From positions 2,852,001 to 2,916,000 of the forward strand of contig NZ_CP154857.1 of NCBI RefSeq assembly GCF_039614715.1: a stretch of 64,000 nt of DNA, written 5' to 3'. Origin of the DNA: Microbacterium sp. AZCO (lineage in GTDB: Bacteria; Actinomycetota; Actinomycetes; Actinomycetales; Microbacteriaceae). The notes beneath the pieces were generated by a model. The model saw nothing but the letters and a program-made list of their open reading frames with translations. It was not told the DNA's origin and did no database searches. Each line of letters starts with the position of its first letter. Positions within the stretch are counted from its first letter, which is position 1. This document shows positions 34,841-42,238 of the stretch, in pieces. Position numbers and translations under genes: made by a program.

Positions 34841-35655
34841 TTCGCCACCTCCTTCTCGGTGGCGCCGCCGGCGGCGCCGCTCTTCGTGTCGGCGCCGCCT
34901 GCGACGCCGCTCTTCCCGACGATCGCGAGGAAGACCTCTTCGAGCGTCGGCTGCTTCTCGACGTACTCGACCTTCGCCGGCGGCATGAGCTTCTTGAGGT
35001 CGCCCAGGGTGCCGTCGACGATGATGCGACCCTCGTGGAGGATGGCGATCCGGTCGGCCAGCTGCTCCGCCTCGTCGAGATACTGGGTCGTGAGGAGCAC
35101 GGTCGTGCCGTTCGCCGCGAGCTCGCGCACGGCATCCCACACCTCGTTGCGCGCCTGCGGATCCAGACCCGTCGTGGGCTCGTCGAGGAAGATGACCGCC
35201 GGATCGCCGATGAGGCTCATCGCGATGTCGAGCCGGCGCCGCATGCCTCCGGAGTAGGTGGAGACCTTGCGGGAGGCGGCATCCATCAGCGAGAAGCGCT
35301 CCAGCAGTCCGTCGGCGATCGCCCCGGGGTTCTTGAGATGCCGGAGCTTCGCAACGAGGACGAGGTTCTCGCGTCCGCTGAGCACCTCGTCGACGGCGGC
35401 GAACTGCCCCGTGAGACTGATCGACTCACGCACGTCGTCGGCCTCTGTCGCGACGTCGAAGTCGTTCACCGTCGCCACACCGGCGTCGGCCTTCAGCAGC
35501 GTGGAGAGGATCTTCACGAGCGTCGTCTTGCCGGCGCCGTTCGAGCCGAGGAGGGCGAAGATCGAGCCCCGCTCGACCTCGAGGTCGACGCCCTTGAGCA
35601 CCTGCAGGTCTTTGTAGGCCTTCTCCACCCCCTGCACCCGGACTGCGGCGGTCAT
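34837..35655 (-). CDS. ABC exporter ATP-binding protein (DrrA-like)
   Basis: The 272-residue ATPase has Walker A GSNGAGKTT, Q-loop LTGQFAAVDE, signature YSGGMRRRLDIAMSL, Walker B FLDEPTTGLDPQ and switch TTQYLDEAEQ, as in daunorubicin exporter DrrA. The C-terminus carries the extension KQPTLEEVFLAIVG and a low-complexity Ala/Gly tail of about 25 residues. Both ends overlap neighbours by 4 bases (permease downstream, DUF1048 upstream). Confidence 0.94.
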   Translation of the reverse strand: MTAAVRVQGVEKAYKDLQVLKGVDLEVERGSIFALLGSNGAGKTTLVKILSTLLKADAGVATVNDFDVATEADDVRESISLTGQFAAVDEVLSGRENLVLVAKLRHLKNPGAIADGLLERFSLMDAASRKVSTYSGGMRRRLDIAMSLIGDPAVIFLDEPTTGLDPQARNEVWDAVRELAANGTTVLLTTQYLDEAEQLADRIAILHEGRIIVDGTLGDLKKLMPPAKVEYVEKQPTLEEVFLAIVGKSGVAGGADTKSGAAGGATEKEVAK

Positions 35656-36020
35656 GATCCCTGACTCCGTTCCGCGTCGTCGACCGCCTTCGTCAGGCGG
35701 CTGCGCTCCTTGTCGATCCACTGCGTGCCGCCGTAGGCGAGGGCGAACGTCTCGGCGAAGTCGACGGGATCGGATCCGACGATGTCGCGGACCGGCGTGC
35801 CGTCGGCGGCGGCACGCTCCCACAGCTCGACGAGGTCGCCCATCATCGTCACGAGGGTGTCGCCGTCGGTGACGCCGCCGTAGTACATGAAGTACCGGTG
35901 CATCGCGTTCGCGACCTCTCGATAGGGCTCGGGGAGCGCGTCGAGGCGGGCGCGGAACCCCTTGTACTGCTTCTTCTGCTCGAGCGATCCGGTGAGCGCT
36001 TCGATCCACTTTGCGGCCAT
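35652..36020 (-). CDS. DUF1048 protein
   Basis: The 122-residue cytoplasmic helical protein begins MAAKWIEALTGSLEQKKQYK. Features ARLDALPEPYREVANAMHRYFMYYGG and DGDTLVTMMGDLVELWERAAADG (in parts) match DUF1048, which often accompanies PadR regulators. Its biochemical role is unknown. It is translated between the PadR gene (2 bases before) and the exporter ATPase (4-base overlap). Confidence 0.8.
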   Translation of the reverse strand: MAAKWIEALTGSLEQKKQYKGFRARLDALPEPYREVANAMHRYFMYYGGVTDGDTLVTMMGDLVELWERAAADGTPVRDIVGSDPVDFAETFALAYGGTQWIDKERSRLTKAVDDAERSQGS

Positions 36021-36022
36021 GG

Positions 36023-36388
36023 TCACTTCTCTCCTTCTTCGACGCCGTCTTCCGCGGCGTCGGTCTGTGCGGTGCGGAGCTTCTCGAGGCGGTCCGTGAG
36101 GAAGCTCCATGTCCTCCAGAACTCGGTGAGGTATTCGTGTCCCTGCGCGTTGAGGGTGTAGACCTTGCGCGGCGGTCCCTTCTCGGAGGGGACCTTCTCG
36201 ACGTCGACCAGCCCTCGCTGCTCGACGCGCACGAGGAGCGCGTAGACCGTGCCTTCCGCGATGTCGGAGAAGCCCTGATCCCGCAGCCACGCCGTGATCT
36301 CGTACCCGTAGGCGGCGCGCGTGGACAGGACGCCGAGCACGACGCCCTCAAGGATCCCCTTGAGCATCTCGGTCTCCTGCTTGCCCAC
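36023..36388 (-). CDS. PadR family transcriptional regulator
   Basis: The 121-residue winged-helix protein has MLKGILEGVVLGVL, YGYEITAWLRDQGF, IAEGTVYALLVRVEQRGLV and RKVYTLNAQGHEYL, the PadR-s1 pattern. An acidic C-terminal helix follows. The GTG start is preceded by AAAGGGGG 4-6 bases upstream. It heads the DUF1048-ATPase-permease cassette and probably represses it. An inverted repeat overlapping the promoter -10 lies at 36407-36446. Confidence 0.9.
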   Translation of the reverse strand: MGKQETEMLKGILEGVVLGVLSTRAAYGYEITAWLRDQGFSDIAEGTVYALLVRVEQRGLVDVEKVPSEKGPPRKVYTLNAQGHEYLTEFWRTWSFLTDRLEKLRTAQTDAAEDGVEEGEK

Positions 36389-36406
36389 GGCATCCCCCTT
36401 TCCACT

Positions 36407-36461
36407 ACTCGGTGTTACTGACTAGTGCTAGATAGTAACGCTGAGTACCAGTACTTAGCAA
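36407..36461 (-). promoter_or_regulatory. PadR promoter with overlapping inverted-repeat operator
   Basis: On the minus strand a promoter reads TTGCTA (36456-36461), 18-base spacer, TACTAT (36432-36437). Arms ACTCGGTGTTACT (36407-36419) and AGTAACGCTGAGT (36434-36446) form an inverted repeat matching at 11 of 13 positions. The right arm covers the -10. A second pair TCGGTGTT/AACACCGA (36409-36416, 36460-36467) nests around it. The layout fits autorepression by the PadR protein. Confidence 0.65.
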
Positions 36462-36495
36462 CACCGAACACTGAAATTCTTCGGGGCAGCACGAA

Positions 36496-36521
36496 GGCCG
36501 CATCCGCCGAGGGATGCGGCC
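36496..36521 (-). terminator. Hairpin after the COG4705-like gene
   Basis: A perfect 10-bp stem (GGCCGCATCC with GGATGCGGCC) and a 6-base loop lie about 25 bases past the stop of the membrane-protein gene and upstream of the PadR promoter region. Confidence 0.6.
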
Positions 36522-36545
36522 CGCGGCGCGCTGTCAGGGCGGGAG

Positions 36546-37349
36546 TCAGCGCCCCCGCGCGAGGGTGTGCGTGCGCTTGCGCGTGCGCACGGGACGCTCC
36601 GTCACGACGAGCGCGATCATGAGGAGCGCGAACCCGGCGGCGACCCAGCCGGCGCCGAGCCCCACACCGCCCTCCGCGGCCGGCTTGCCGAGCCAGTCCG
36701 CCACCGAGGCGCCGAGCGGCCGCGTCAGCACGTAGGCGAACCAGAACGCGAAGACGGGTCCGAAGCGCAGGAAGCGGTACCCGAGCGCGGGAATCGCGAT
36801 GAGGACGGCGAAGAGCACGACCGAGGCGACGTAGCCGAGCCCGAGCCCCACGGCGACGAGGTCGCCGAGCGCCGTCCCGAGCGCGAAGGTGCCGACGACG
36901 GCGGCCCAGTAGAAGAGCTCACGGCGGGTCGACGTGATCGCGTGCACCGACAGGGTCCCCTCGACGCGCCACCACGCGAGGAACACCGCGGCGAGCGCGA
37001 CGCCGTACGCGGTCGCCGAAACGGCGTACGGCAGCCCGAGCGCGACGTGCGCGACATCCGCCGCCATCGTTCCGAACACGCCGACCATCGCAACGGCGAG
37101 CCAGTACACGCCGGGCACATAGCGGCGCCGCGTCAGCTGGAAGACGAGCGCCGCGACGAACGCGCCGAAGCCGAGCAGCACGGCGACGACGGGCGGCAGG
37201 ACGTGGATCGAGAAGTCCGAGACGGCTTCGCCCAGGGCCGTCGAGGCCGCCTTCGTGAGCCAGAAGCGGCGGGACGGATCCGGGACGCGGACGGGCGCGG
37301 AGCCGACGGACGGATCGGAGACGCGGGCTGGCGCGAAGCGGGAGGCCAT
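36546..37349 (-). CDS. COG4705-like multi-span membrane protein
   Basis: The 267-residue protein has a hydrophilic N-terminus of about 30 residues, then seven to eight predicted membrane spans. Repeated features are LTKAASTALGEAVSDF and RELFYWAAVVGTFALGTALGD, and the end contains LTRPLGASVADWLGKP, a pattern I associate with COG4705 membrane proteins of unknown role. A direct-repeat operator-like site lies 24 bases upstream of the ATG and is shared with the response-regulator promoter, so it is probably a target of that two-component system. Confidence 0.7.
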   Translation of the reverse strand: MASRFAPARVSDPSVGSAPVRVPDPSRRFWLTKAASTALGEAVSDFSIHVLPPVVAVLLGFGAFVAALVFQLTRRRYVPGVYWLAVAMVGVFGTMAADVAHVALGLPYAVSATAYGVALAAVFLAWWRVEGTLSVHAITSTRRELFYWAAVVGTFALGTALGDLVAVGLGLGYVASVVLFAVLIAIPALGYRFLRFGPVFAFWFAYVLTRPLGASVADWLGKPAAEGGVGLGAGWVAAGFALLMIALVVTERPVRTRKRTHTLARGR

Positions 37350-37372
37350 GCGCAGAGCATCCGAAGCGGGCG

Positions 37373-37414
37373 CTAAGAAACGGCTGACCCTTTCGATTCT
37401 TAGCGGACTCTCAG
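37373..37414. promoter_or_regulatory. Pair of 11-bp-period direct repeats in the divergent promoter region (RR operator)
   Basis: Site 1 on the + strand is CTAAGAA-N4-CTGACCC (37373-37390). Site 2 on the - strand is CTGAGAG-N4-CTAAGAA (37397-37414). The 11-base periodicity is that of OmpR/PhoB-family binding sites. Site 2 ends 3 bases before a TATCGT -10-like box (37418-37423) of the response-regulator gene, and site 1 lies 24 bases upstream of the COG4705-like gene. The same motif appears at 40717-40734. Confidence 0.65.
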
Positions 37415-37453
37415 AGCTATCGTGGCTGGATCGCAGTGGAGGGGGTGGTCAGG

Positions 37454-38122
37454 ATGCCCGACGATCGACCACGACTGCTGCTCGCCGAAGACGACCCGCA
37501 GCTCGGACCGCTCATGGTGAGCGTGCTCGACGAGGTGTACGAGGTGACCCTCGTGCCCGACGGCGGCCAGGCGCTCGAGGCCGCCCAGGAGGGGCTGTAC
37601 GACGCCCTCGTCATCGACCGGCGCCTTCCCACGCTCGACGGAGTGTCGATCGTCGAGATCCTGCGGCGGAGCGGGAACGACACCCCCGCCCTGATCCTCA
37701 CGGCCCTCGGGAGCGTGCACGACAAGGTGCGCGGGCTGGATGCCGGGGCCAACGACTACCTCGTGAAGCCCTTCGACTTCGAGGAGCTCTTCGCACGCCT
37801 CCGGGCGATCCGGCGCACGAGCGGCGGCGAGGGTCCCTTCGTCCGCATCGGGGCATGGGAGTTCTATCCGGAGTCGCGGGCCGTCTACTCCCCCTACGAC
37901 GGGCGGGTCATCCTGACCGAGCGCGAGACGTCGCTCCTGCAGCTGTTCGCGACGAATCCCCACCGGACCTTCAGCCGCGAGGAGATCCTGACCGCCGTCT
38001 TCGACGCGACGGAGACGCCCGGATCCGTCGACACGTACGTGCACTACCTCCGCCGGAAGCTCGACCCCGACATCGTCACGACGGTGCGCGGCCGCGGGTA
38101 CCGGCTCGGGATCGTGTCGTGA
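37454..38122 (+). CDS. OmpR-family response regulator
   Basis: The 222-residue protein has a receiver domain (acidic pocket LLAEDD, phospho-acceptor D55 in VIDRRLP, Lys in YLVKPFD) and a C-terminal winged helix (LTERETSLLQLFATNP to SVDTYVHYLRRKL, ending VRGRGYRLG). The ATG has GGAGG about 10 bases upstream; in-frame GTGs at 37436 and 37445 are alternatives. Its stop overlaps the kinase start by 4 bases. A probable autoregulatory operator lies just upstream. Confidence 0.94.
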   Translation: MPDDRPRLLLAEDDPQLGPLMVSVLDEVYEVTLVPDGGQALEAAQEGLYDALVIDRRLPTLDGVSIVEILRRSGNDTPALILTALGSVHDKVRGLDAGANDYLVKPFDFEELFARLRAIRRTSGGEGPFVRIGAWEFYPESRAVYSPYDGRVILTERETSLLQLFATNPHRTFSREEILTAVFDATETPGSVDTYVHYLRRKLDPDIVTTVRGRGYRLGIVS

Positions 38123-39138
38123 GTCCGCGGCGCGAGCGCGTCGACGCCGACGAGCTGCTCGTGCGCCGGACGTCGCTTCGCGTCGGTCTGTGGATCACGA
38201 TCGCGGCGGCCGTGCTGGTGGTCGTCGTGCTGGCAGCCGCGTTCTGGATCGTGTCGTCGCAGGTCTCGCTGAGCGACATCTTCGACACCGGCGAGCGGGA
38301 CGACCCGGTCCACGTCGGCAGCCGCGACGTGCTGCTCGCGGTGCTCGCGATCGGCACCCTGTGCGTCCTCGTCGTCGGCACCCTGGCACTCGTGGCCACG
38401 AGACAGGCGGTCGCCCCGCTCGTCGATGCGCTCCGACGGCAGCGCCGTTTCGTGGCGGATGCCTCGCACGAGCTGCGCACTCCCCTCACCGTGCTCGACA
38501 CCCGCCTGCAGGTGCTGGAGCGCTCGCTGCGCGCCGATGACGAGCACCGCGAGGTCGTCGGCGCGCTGCGCCGCGACTCGGCGGGGCTCATCGCGGTCGT
38601 CGACGACCTCCTCGATTCCGTGCAGTCGCCGGCCGATCGGGACGCGGGCCCGATCTCGGTGGCGGAGGCGGTGCGTGTCGCCGTCGACGCGATGCAGATG
38701 CTCGCCGCCGACCGCGGCGTCCGGCTCGTCGGCCGGCCTGTCGCAGCCGATGTCGCGGTCGCGATGCCCGAGGCCACCCTGCACCGCGCCCTCGTCGCGC
38801 TCATCGACAACGCCGTCAAGCACTCGTCCGAGGGCGGCAGCGTGATCGTCGAGCCATCCGCGACGCGCACACAGGTGCGCATCGCGGTGAGCGACGAGGG
38901 GTCCGGCATCCGCGGGATCTCCCCCGATCGCGTGTTCGACCGGTTCGCGCGCTCGTCGGAGGCGGTCGACGGCGGGGGCTCCTCGCGCACGGGCTACGGC
39001 ATCGGGCTCTTCCTCGTGCAGGACGCCCTCACGCGCTACGGCGGCGAGGCGTCGGTCGTCGACACCTCGGATCGCGGCACGACCATCGCGATGCGCCTTC
39101 CGCGTGCGAAAGCGTCGGGCAGGCCGGTCAGCGACTGA
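38119..39138 (+). CDS. Sensor histidine kinase
   Basis: The 339-residue membrane kinase has two spans (about 22-48 and 70-93) flanking a short extracellular loop of about 23 residues, which is small for ligand binding. A HAMP-like stretch and the DHp motif DASHELRTPLTV (H117) follow, then a complete ATPase with ALIDNAVKHS (N-box), SDEGSGI and YGIGLFLV. The GTG start overlaps the stop of the regulator gene. The 3' end overlaps the convergent glycosyltransferase gene by 11 bases. Confidence 0.93.
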   Translation: MSPRRERVDADELLVRRTSLRVGLWITIAAAVLVVVVLAAAFWIVSSQVSLSDIFDTGERDDPVHVGSRDVLLAVLAIGTLCVLVVGTLALVATRQAVAPLVDALRRQRRFVADASHELRTPLTVLDTRLQVLERSLRADDEHREVVGALRRDSAGLIAVVDDLLDSVQSPADRDAGPISVAEAVRVAVDAMQMLAADRGVRLVGRPVAADVAVAMPEATLHRALVALIDNAVKHSSEGGSVIVEPSATRTQVRIAVSDEGSGIRGISPDRVFDRFARSSEAVDGGGSSRTGYGIGLFLVQDALTRYGGEASVVDTSDRGTTIAMRLPRAKASGRPVSD

Positions 39139-40684
39139 AGAGCGTCACGACGCTGCGATGCAGCCGGATCTCGCTGACGGGATGGAAGCCGAGCGCCTCG
39201 AGGTCGGCGACGCCCCACGAGTCCGGCTCGCCGCCCGAGACGTACTCGACGACCCACACCCGGTCGACACCGGCAAAGCGGCCCAGCGCTCCCGCCTCCG
39301 CGACGGTGTACTGGCTCGAGTGCCACGTCGAGCGGTCGGCGTACGGCGTCTTCAGCGTCACGTCGCTCACCGCGGCGAACGGCGCGGGGTTCGTGTCGAG
39401 AGCCAGGCGCGGCCTCCGCGAGGGGCGCACCTCCTTGTCGAACACGATGGCGTCGCCCGGGACGGCCCGCGCCTGGATCGTCGCGGCGATGTCGTTCCAG
39501 TCGGACTGGTTCTTCGCCCACTCGGTGCGCTGACCCGTCCAGACCGGCACGGCGGCGACCACGACGGCCGCGAGCACGACGACGGCGACGGCGCGACCCG
39601 GCAGACGGCCTCGCCCTCGCGAGAGCCGGCGGCTGCGCGCGATCGCGCGCAGCCCGAGCGCCATCAGCACGGCGGCGGCCGGCGCGGCCAGCGTGCCGTA
39701 GCGCGGCGTGTACACGGCGTCGACGGTGCTGACGGCGAGCAGGATGCCGATCGGGAGGACAAGCCACGCGAGGGCGAGCGGCTCCAGATGCGGCGGCGCC
39801 GCGCGCCGGCCACGCCGCACGTACGCGACGATCGCGATCAGGATGAGCGCCCAGGCGAGCACGGCGAAGGGCCAGGCGCCGAACCACATGTTCACCAGCA
39901 CGGCGTTGGCGTTGAGCCGGCCGCGCTCCGCCAGGAAGGCGATCTGCTTGCGCTCCGCGAGCGCGAGGACGATGACGGGGGCTGCCGCGACGGCGGCCGC
40001 CGCGGAGGCGATCGCCCAGCGGCGCAGCTGCCGCCGTCCGCGCAGATCGGCGACCAGCGCGATGCCGACGACGATCGCCATGAGCCCGAGATAGAGGAAG
40101 GTGTAGACGCCGAGGGCGAGGAGGGCGCCGTACGCCACCCACCAGCGCCGGGACGGGGAATCCCGTCTCAGGATCTCGATCGTGAGGACGCACAGGATCG
40201 CGGCGATCGCGGCGTCGAAGGCGTAGGCACGAGCCTCGGCCCCGGCATAGGTCATGCGCGGCAGGATCGCCGCGAGCAGCCCGCTGAGCACGGCGAACCG
40301 CACTGAGCCGAAACGTCCGCAGAGCCAGGCGACTGCCGCGGCGGTGACCCCCGCCGCGACGGCGGACGGGAAGCGCACCGAGAACGGGCTCGCCCCGAAC
40401 ACCTCGACCCACGCGTGCAGGCCGAGGTAGTACGCGCCGTGGACGGCGTCGACGTGGAGGAGCATCGCCATGAGCGATGAGACCGGCCGCTGCGCCGACA
40501 GGACGCTCGCCGCCTCGTCGCCCCAGAGCGACGGGATCCACGAGCCGATCAGCGACACCATCATGCCGATCGCACCGACGACCACGGCGGCCCGCCGCAG
40601 CCGGACGGCCGAGGCGACCCCCGTCCGGATCGCCTCGACCGTGCGGTCGTTCGCGCCGACGGACGCCGCCGTGCTCGTCACCAT
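39128..40684 (-). CDS. GT-C membrane glycosyltransferase (family 39-like)
   Basis: About 518 residues with some eleven predicted spans. The first extracytoplasmic loop begins WGDEAAS, the acidic motif of the GT-C fold (D-E equivalent). RFPSAVAAGVTA and ILPRMTYAGAEARAYAF follow as in polyprenyl-phosphate-sugar dependent mannosyltransferases. The C-terminal extracellular part (about 400-518) is soluble. The ATG is preceded by GAGGAG 8 bases upstream; a GTG three codons before is possible. A motif matching the two-component system operator lies 33 bases upstream. Confidence 0.82.
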   Translation of the reverse strand: MVTSTAASVGANDRTVEAIRTGVASAVRLRRAAVVVGAIGMMVSLIGSWIPSLWGDEAASVLSAQRPVSSLMAMLLHVDAVHGAYYLGLHAWVEVFGASPFSVRFPSAVAAGVTAAAVAWLCGRFGSVRFAVLSGLLAAILPRMTYAGAEARAYAFDAAIAAILCVLTIEILRRDSPSRRWWVAYGALLALGVYTFLYLGLMAIVVGIALVADLRGRRQLRRWAIASAAAAVAAAPVIVLALAERKQIAFLAERGRLNANAVLVNMWFGAWPFAVLAWALILIAIVAYVRRGRRAAPPHLEPLALAWLVLPIGILLAVSTVDAVYTPRYGTLAAPAAAVLMALGLRAIARSRRLSRGRGRLPGRAVAVVVLAAVVVAAVPVWTGQRTEWAKNQSDWNDIAATIQARAVPGDAIVFDKEVRPSRRPRLALDTNPAPFAAVSDVTLKTPYADRSTWHSSQYTVAEAGALGRFAGVDRVWVVEYVSGGEPDSWGVADLEALGFHPVSEIRLHRSVVTLFSR

Positions 40685-40716
40685 CACGTCCACTCCTCGA
40701 CCGTGACTCCCCCGCG

Positions 40717-40734
40717 CTAAGAATCCGCTCAGAA
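40717..40734 (+). promoter_or_regulatory. OmpR-type direct repeat upstream of the GT-C gene
   Basis: CTAAGAA-TCCG-CTCAGAA with 11-base period, in the same orientation relative to the gene as site 1 at 37373-37390. It is probably bound by the response regulator encoded at 37454, extending its regulon to the glycosyltransferase. Confidence 0.6.
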
Positions 40735-40859
40735 CCCTTCGCGTGCAACGGGGGCGCCGATCCGGATCCCCCCGCCGCGGTTCACGGTAGGCGGCCTCGG
40801 CGCGTGGTCGCCCGGGGGTGGCGCGGGGCGAGCCGATGGGCTACGGGGGCCCGACCCGT

Positions 40860-40929
40860 CGAGCGCTGCACTTTCCTGCGAGCGCTGGGTCCGCGCGACG
40901 CGGCGCTCGCAGGAAAGTGCAGCGCTCGC
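40860..40929. repeat. Dispersed 70-bp palindromic element, copy B
   Basis: A near-perfect inverted repeat: the left arm AGCGCTGCACTTTCCTGCGA (continuing GCGC) pairs with GCGCTCGCAGGAAAGTGCAG (continuing CGCT). About 24 bp of stem enclose an 18-20-base GC loop. It is the second copy of the element at 28856-28925, differing mainly in left-arm and loop positions. It lies between the sugar-permease terminator and the GT-C gene. Confidence 0.85.
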
Positions 40930-40943
40930 GCGGAGACGGCGAA

Positions 40944-40975
40944 GGCCCGCCGCATCCATCCGGATGCGACGGGCC
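40944..40975 (-). terminator. Hairpin after mmsB
   Basis: A 14-bp stem (GGCCCGCCGCATCC with GGATGCGACGGGCC, one mismatch) and a 4-base loop lie 15 bases past the stop of the permease gene, ending the sugar transport operon. Confidence 0.7.
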
Positions 40976-40990
40976 TCTGCGCGAGAAGGG

Positions 40991-42217
40991 TCAGGACCCC
41001 GAGCGGCGCTTGTTGTAGACGTCGAAGGCCACCGCCAGCAGCAGCACGAGGCCCTTCACGGCCTGCTGCCACTCGATGCCGATGCCCATGATCGACATGC
41101 CGTTGTTCAGGACGCCGATGATCAGACCACCGATGATGGCTCCGCCGATCGTGCCGACGCCGCCCTGCACCGCCGCGCCGCCGATGAAGGCGGCCGAGAT
41201 CGCCTCGAGCTCGAAGCCGTCACCGGCCTTGGGCCCCGCGAGGTTGAGGCGCGCCGTGAAGATGAGGCCCGCGAGAGCGGCGAGGAAGCCCATGTTGACG
41301 AAGAGCCAGAAGTCGACCCGGCGCGTCTTGATGCCGGAGAGCTCCGCGGCGTGACGGTTGCCGCCGATCGCGTAGATGTGGCGGCCGAACACCGTGCGGT
41401 TCATGACGAGGCTGTACACGAGGATCAGGACCGCGAGGATGATCAGCGTCACGGGGATGCCCTTGTACGAGGCGAGCGCCCACGTGAACCAGGCGATGAC
41501 CGCCGAGATGAGCACGAGCTTGATGATGAACCACGTCAGCGGCTCGACCTCCTGGCCGTACTTCGAGCGGCCGGCGCGGGTGCGAACCTGCTGCACGATG
41601 ATCGCGACGATCGCGACGGCGCCGATCGCGAGCGTGAACAGGTCGGGGTCGCTCTCGCCGAAGAGGCTCGAGAGGAAGCCGTTGCCGAGCGCGCGGTACT
41701 CCGTGGGGAACGAGCCGATGTTCGCGTTGCCGAGCACGACGAGCGCGAGGCCGCGGAAGATCAGCATGCCCGCGAGCGTGACGATGAAGGCCGGGATGCC
41801 GGCGAACGCGACCCAGAAGCCCTGCCAGGCGCCGACCGCGGCGCCGATGGCGAGCGAGAGGATCACCGAGAGCCACCAGGGCAGCCCCCAATTGACGGCG
41901 AACACGCCCGAGCAGGCGCCGACGAAGGCCGCGACGGAGCCTACCGAGAGGTCGATGTGGCCGGCGATGATGACCATCACCATGCCGATCGCGAGGACGA
42001 GGATGTACCCGTTCTGCACGACGAGGTTCGAGATGTTCTGCGGGCGCAGGATGATGCCGTTCGTCAGGAACGCGAACAGCGCGACGACGGCGATGAGGGC
42101 GATGAAGATGCCGTTCTTGCCGAGGTCGCTCAGCACGTGGCTGAGCCAGTTGGTGAACTTGTTGTCGGGCGGGTTGATGTTCGAACCGACGGCGGTGTCG
42201 CTGGATGTCTGTGTCAT
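40991..42217 (-). CDS. mmsB: Multiple-monosaccharide ABC transporter permease
   Basis: The 408-residue membrane subunit of a carbohydrate CUT2 importer has about ten spans. The family signature is in IVIIAGHIDLSVGSVAAFVG (given as MVIIAGHIDLSVG), then FRGLALVVLGNANIG and GIKTRRVDFW. The length and YLIKLVL-type insertion match the MmsB/GguB branch. The ATG is supported by AGGAG 8 bases upstream. It is encoded 21 bases after mmsA in the operon. Confidence 0.92.
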   Translation of the reverse strand: MTQTSSDTAVGSNINPPDNKFTNWLSHVLSDLGKNGIFIALIAVVALFAFLTNGIILRPQNISNLVVQNGYILVLAIGMVMVIIAGHIDLSVGSVAAFVGACSGVFAVNWGLPWWLSVILSLAIGAAVGAWQGFWVAFAGIPAFIVTLAGMLIFRGLALVVLGNANIGSFPTEYRALGNGFLSSLFGESDPDLFTLAIGAVAIVAIIVQQVRTRAGRSKYGQEVEPLTWFIIKLVLISAVIAWFTWALASYKGIPVTLIILAVLILVYSLVMNRTVFGRHIYAIGGNRHAAELSGIKTRRVDFWLFVNMGFLAALAGLIFTARLNLAGPKAGDGFELEAISAAFIGGAAVQGGVGTIGGAIIGGLIIGVLNNGMSIMGIGIEWQQAVKGLVLLLAVAFDVYNKRRSGS

Positions 42218-42238
42218 GTCAATCACTCCTGCGCGCGG

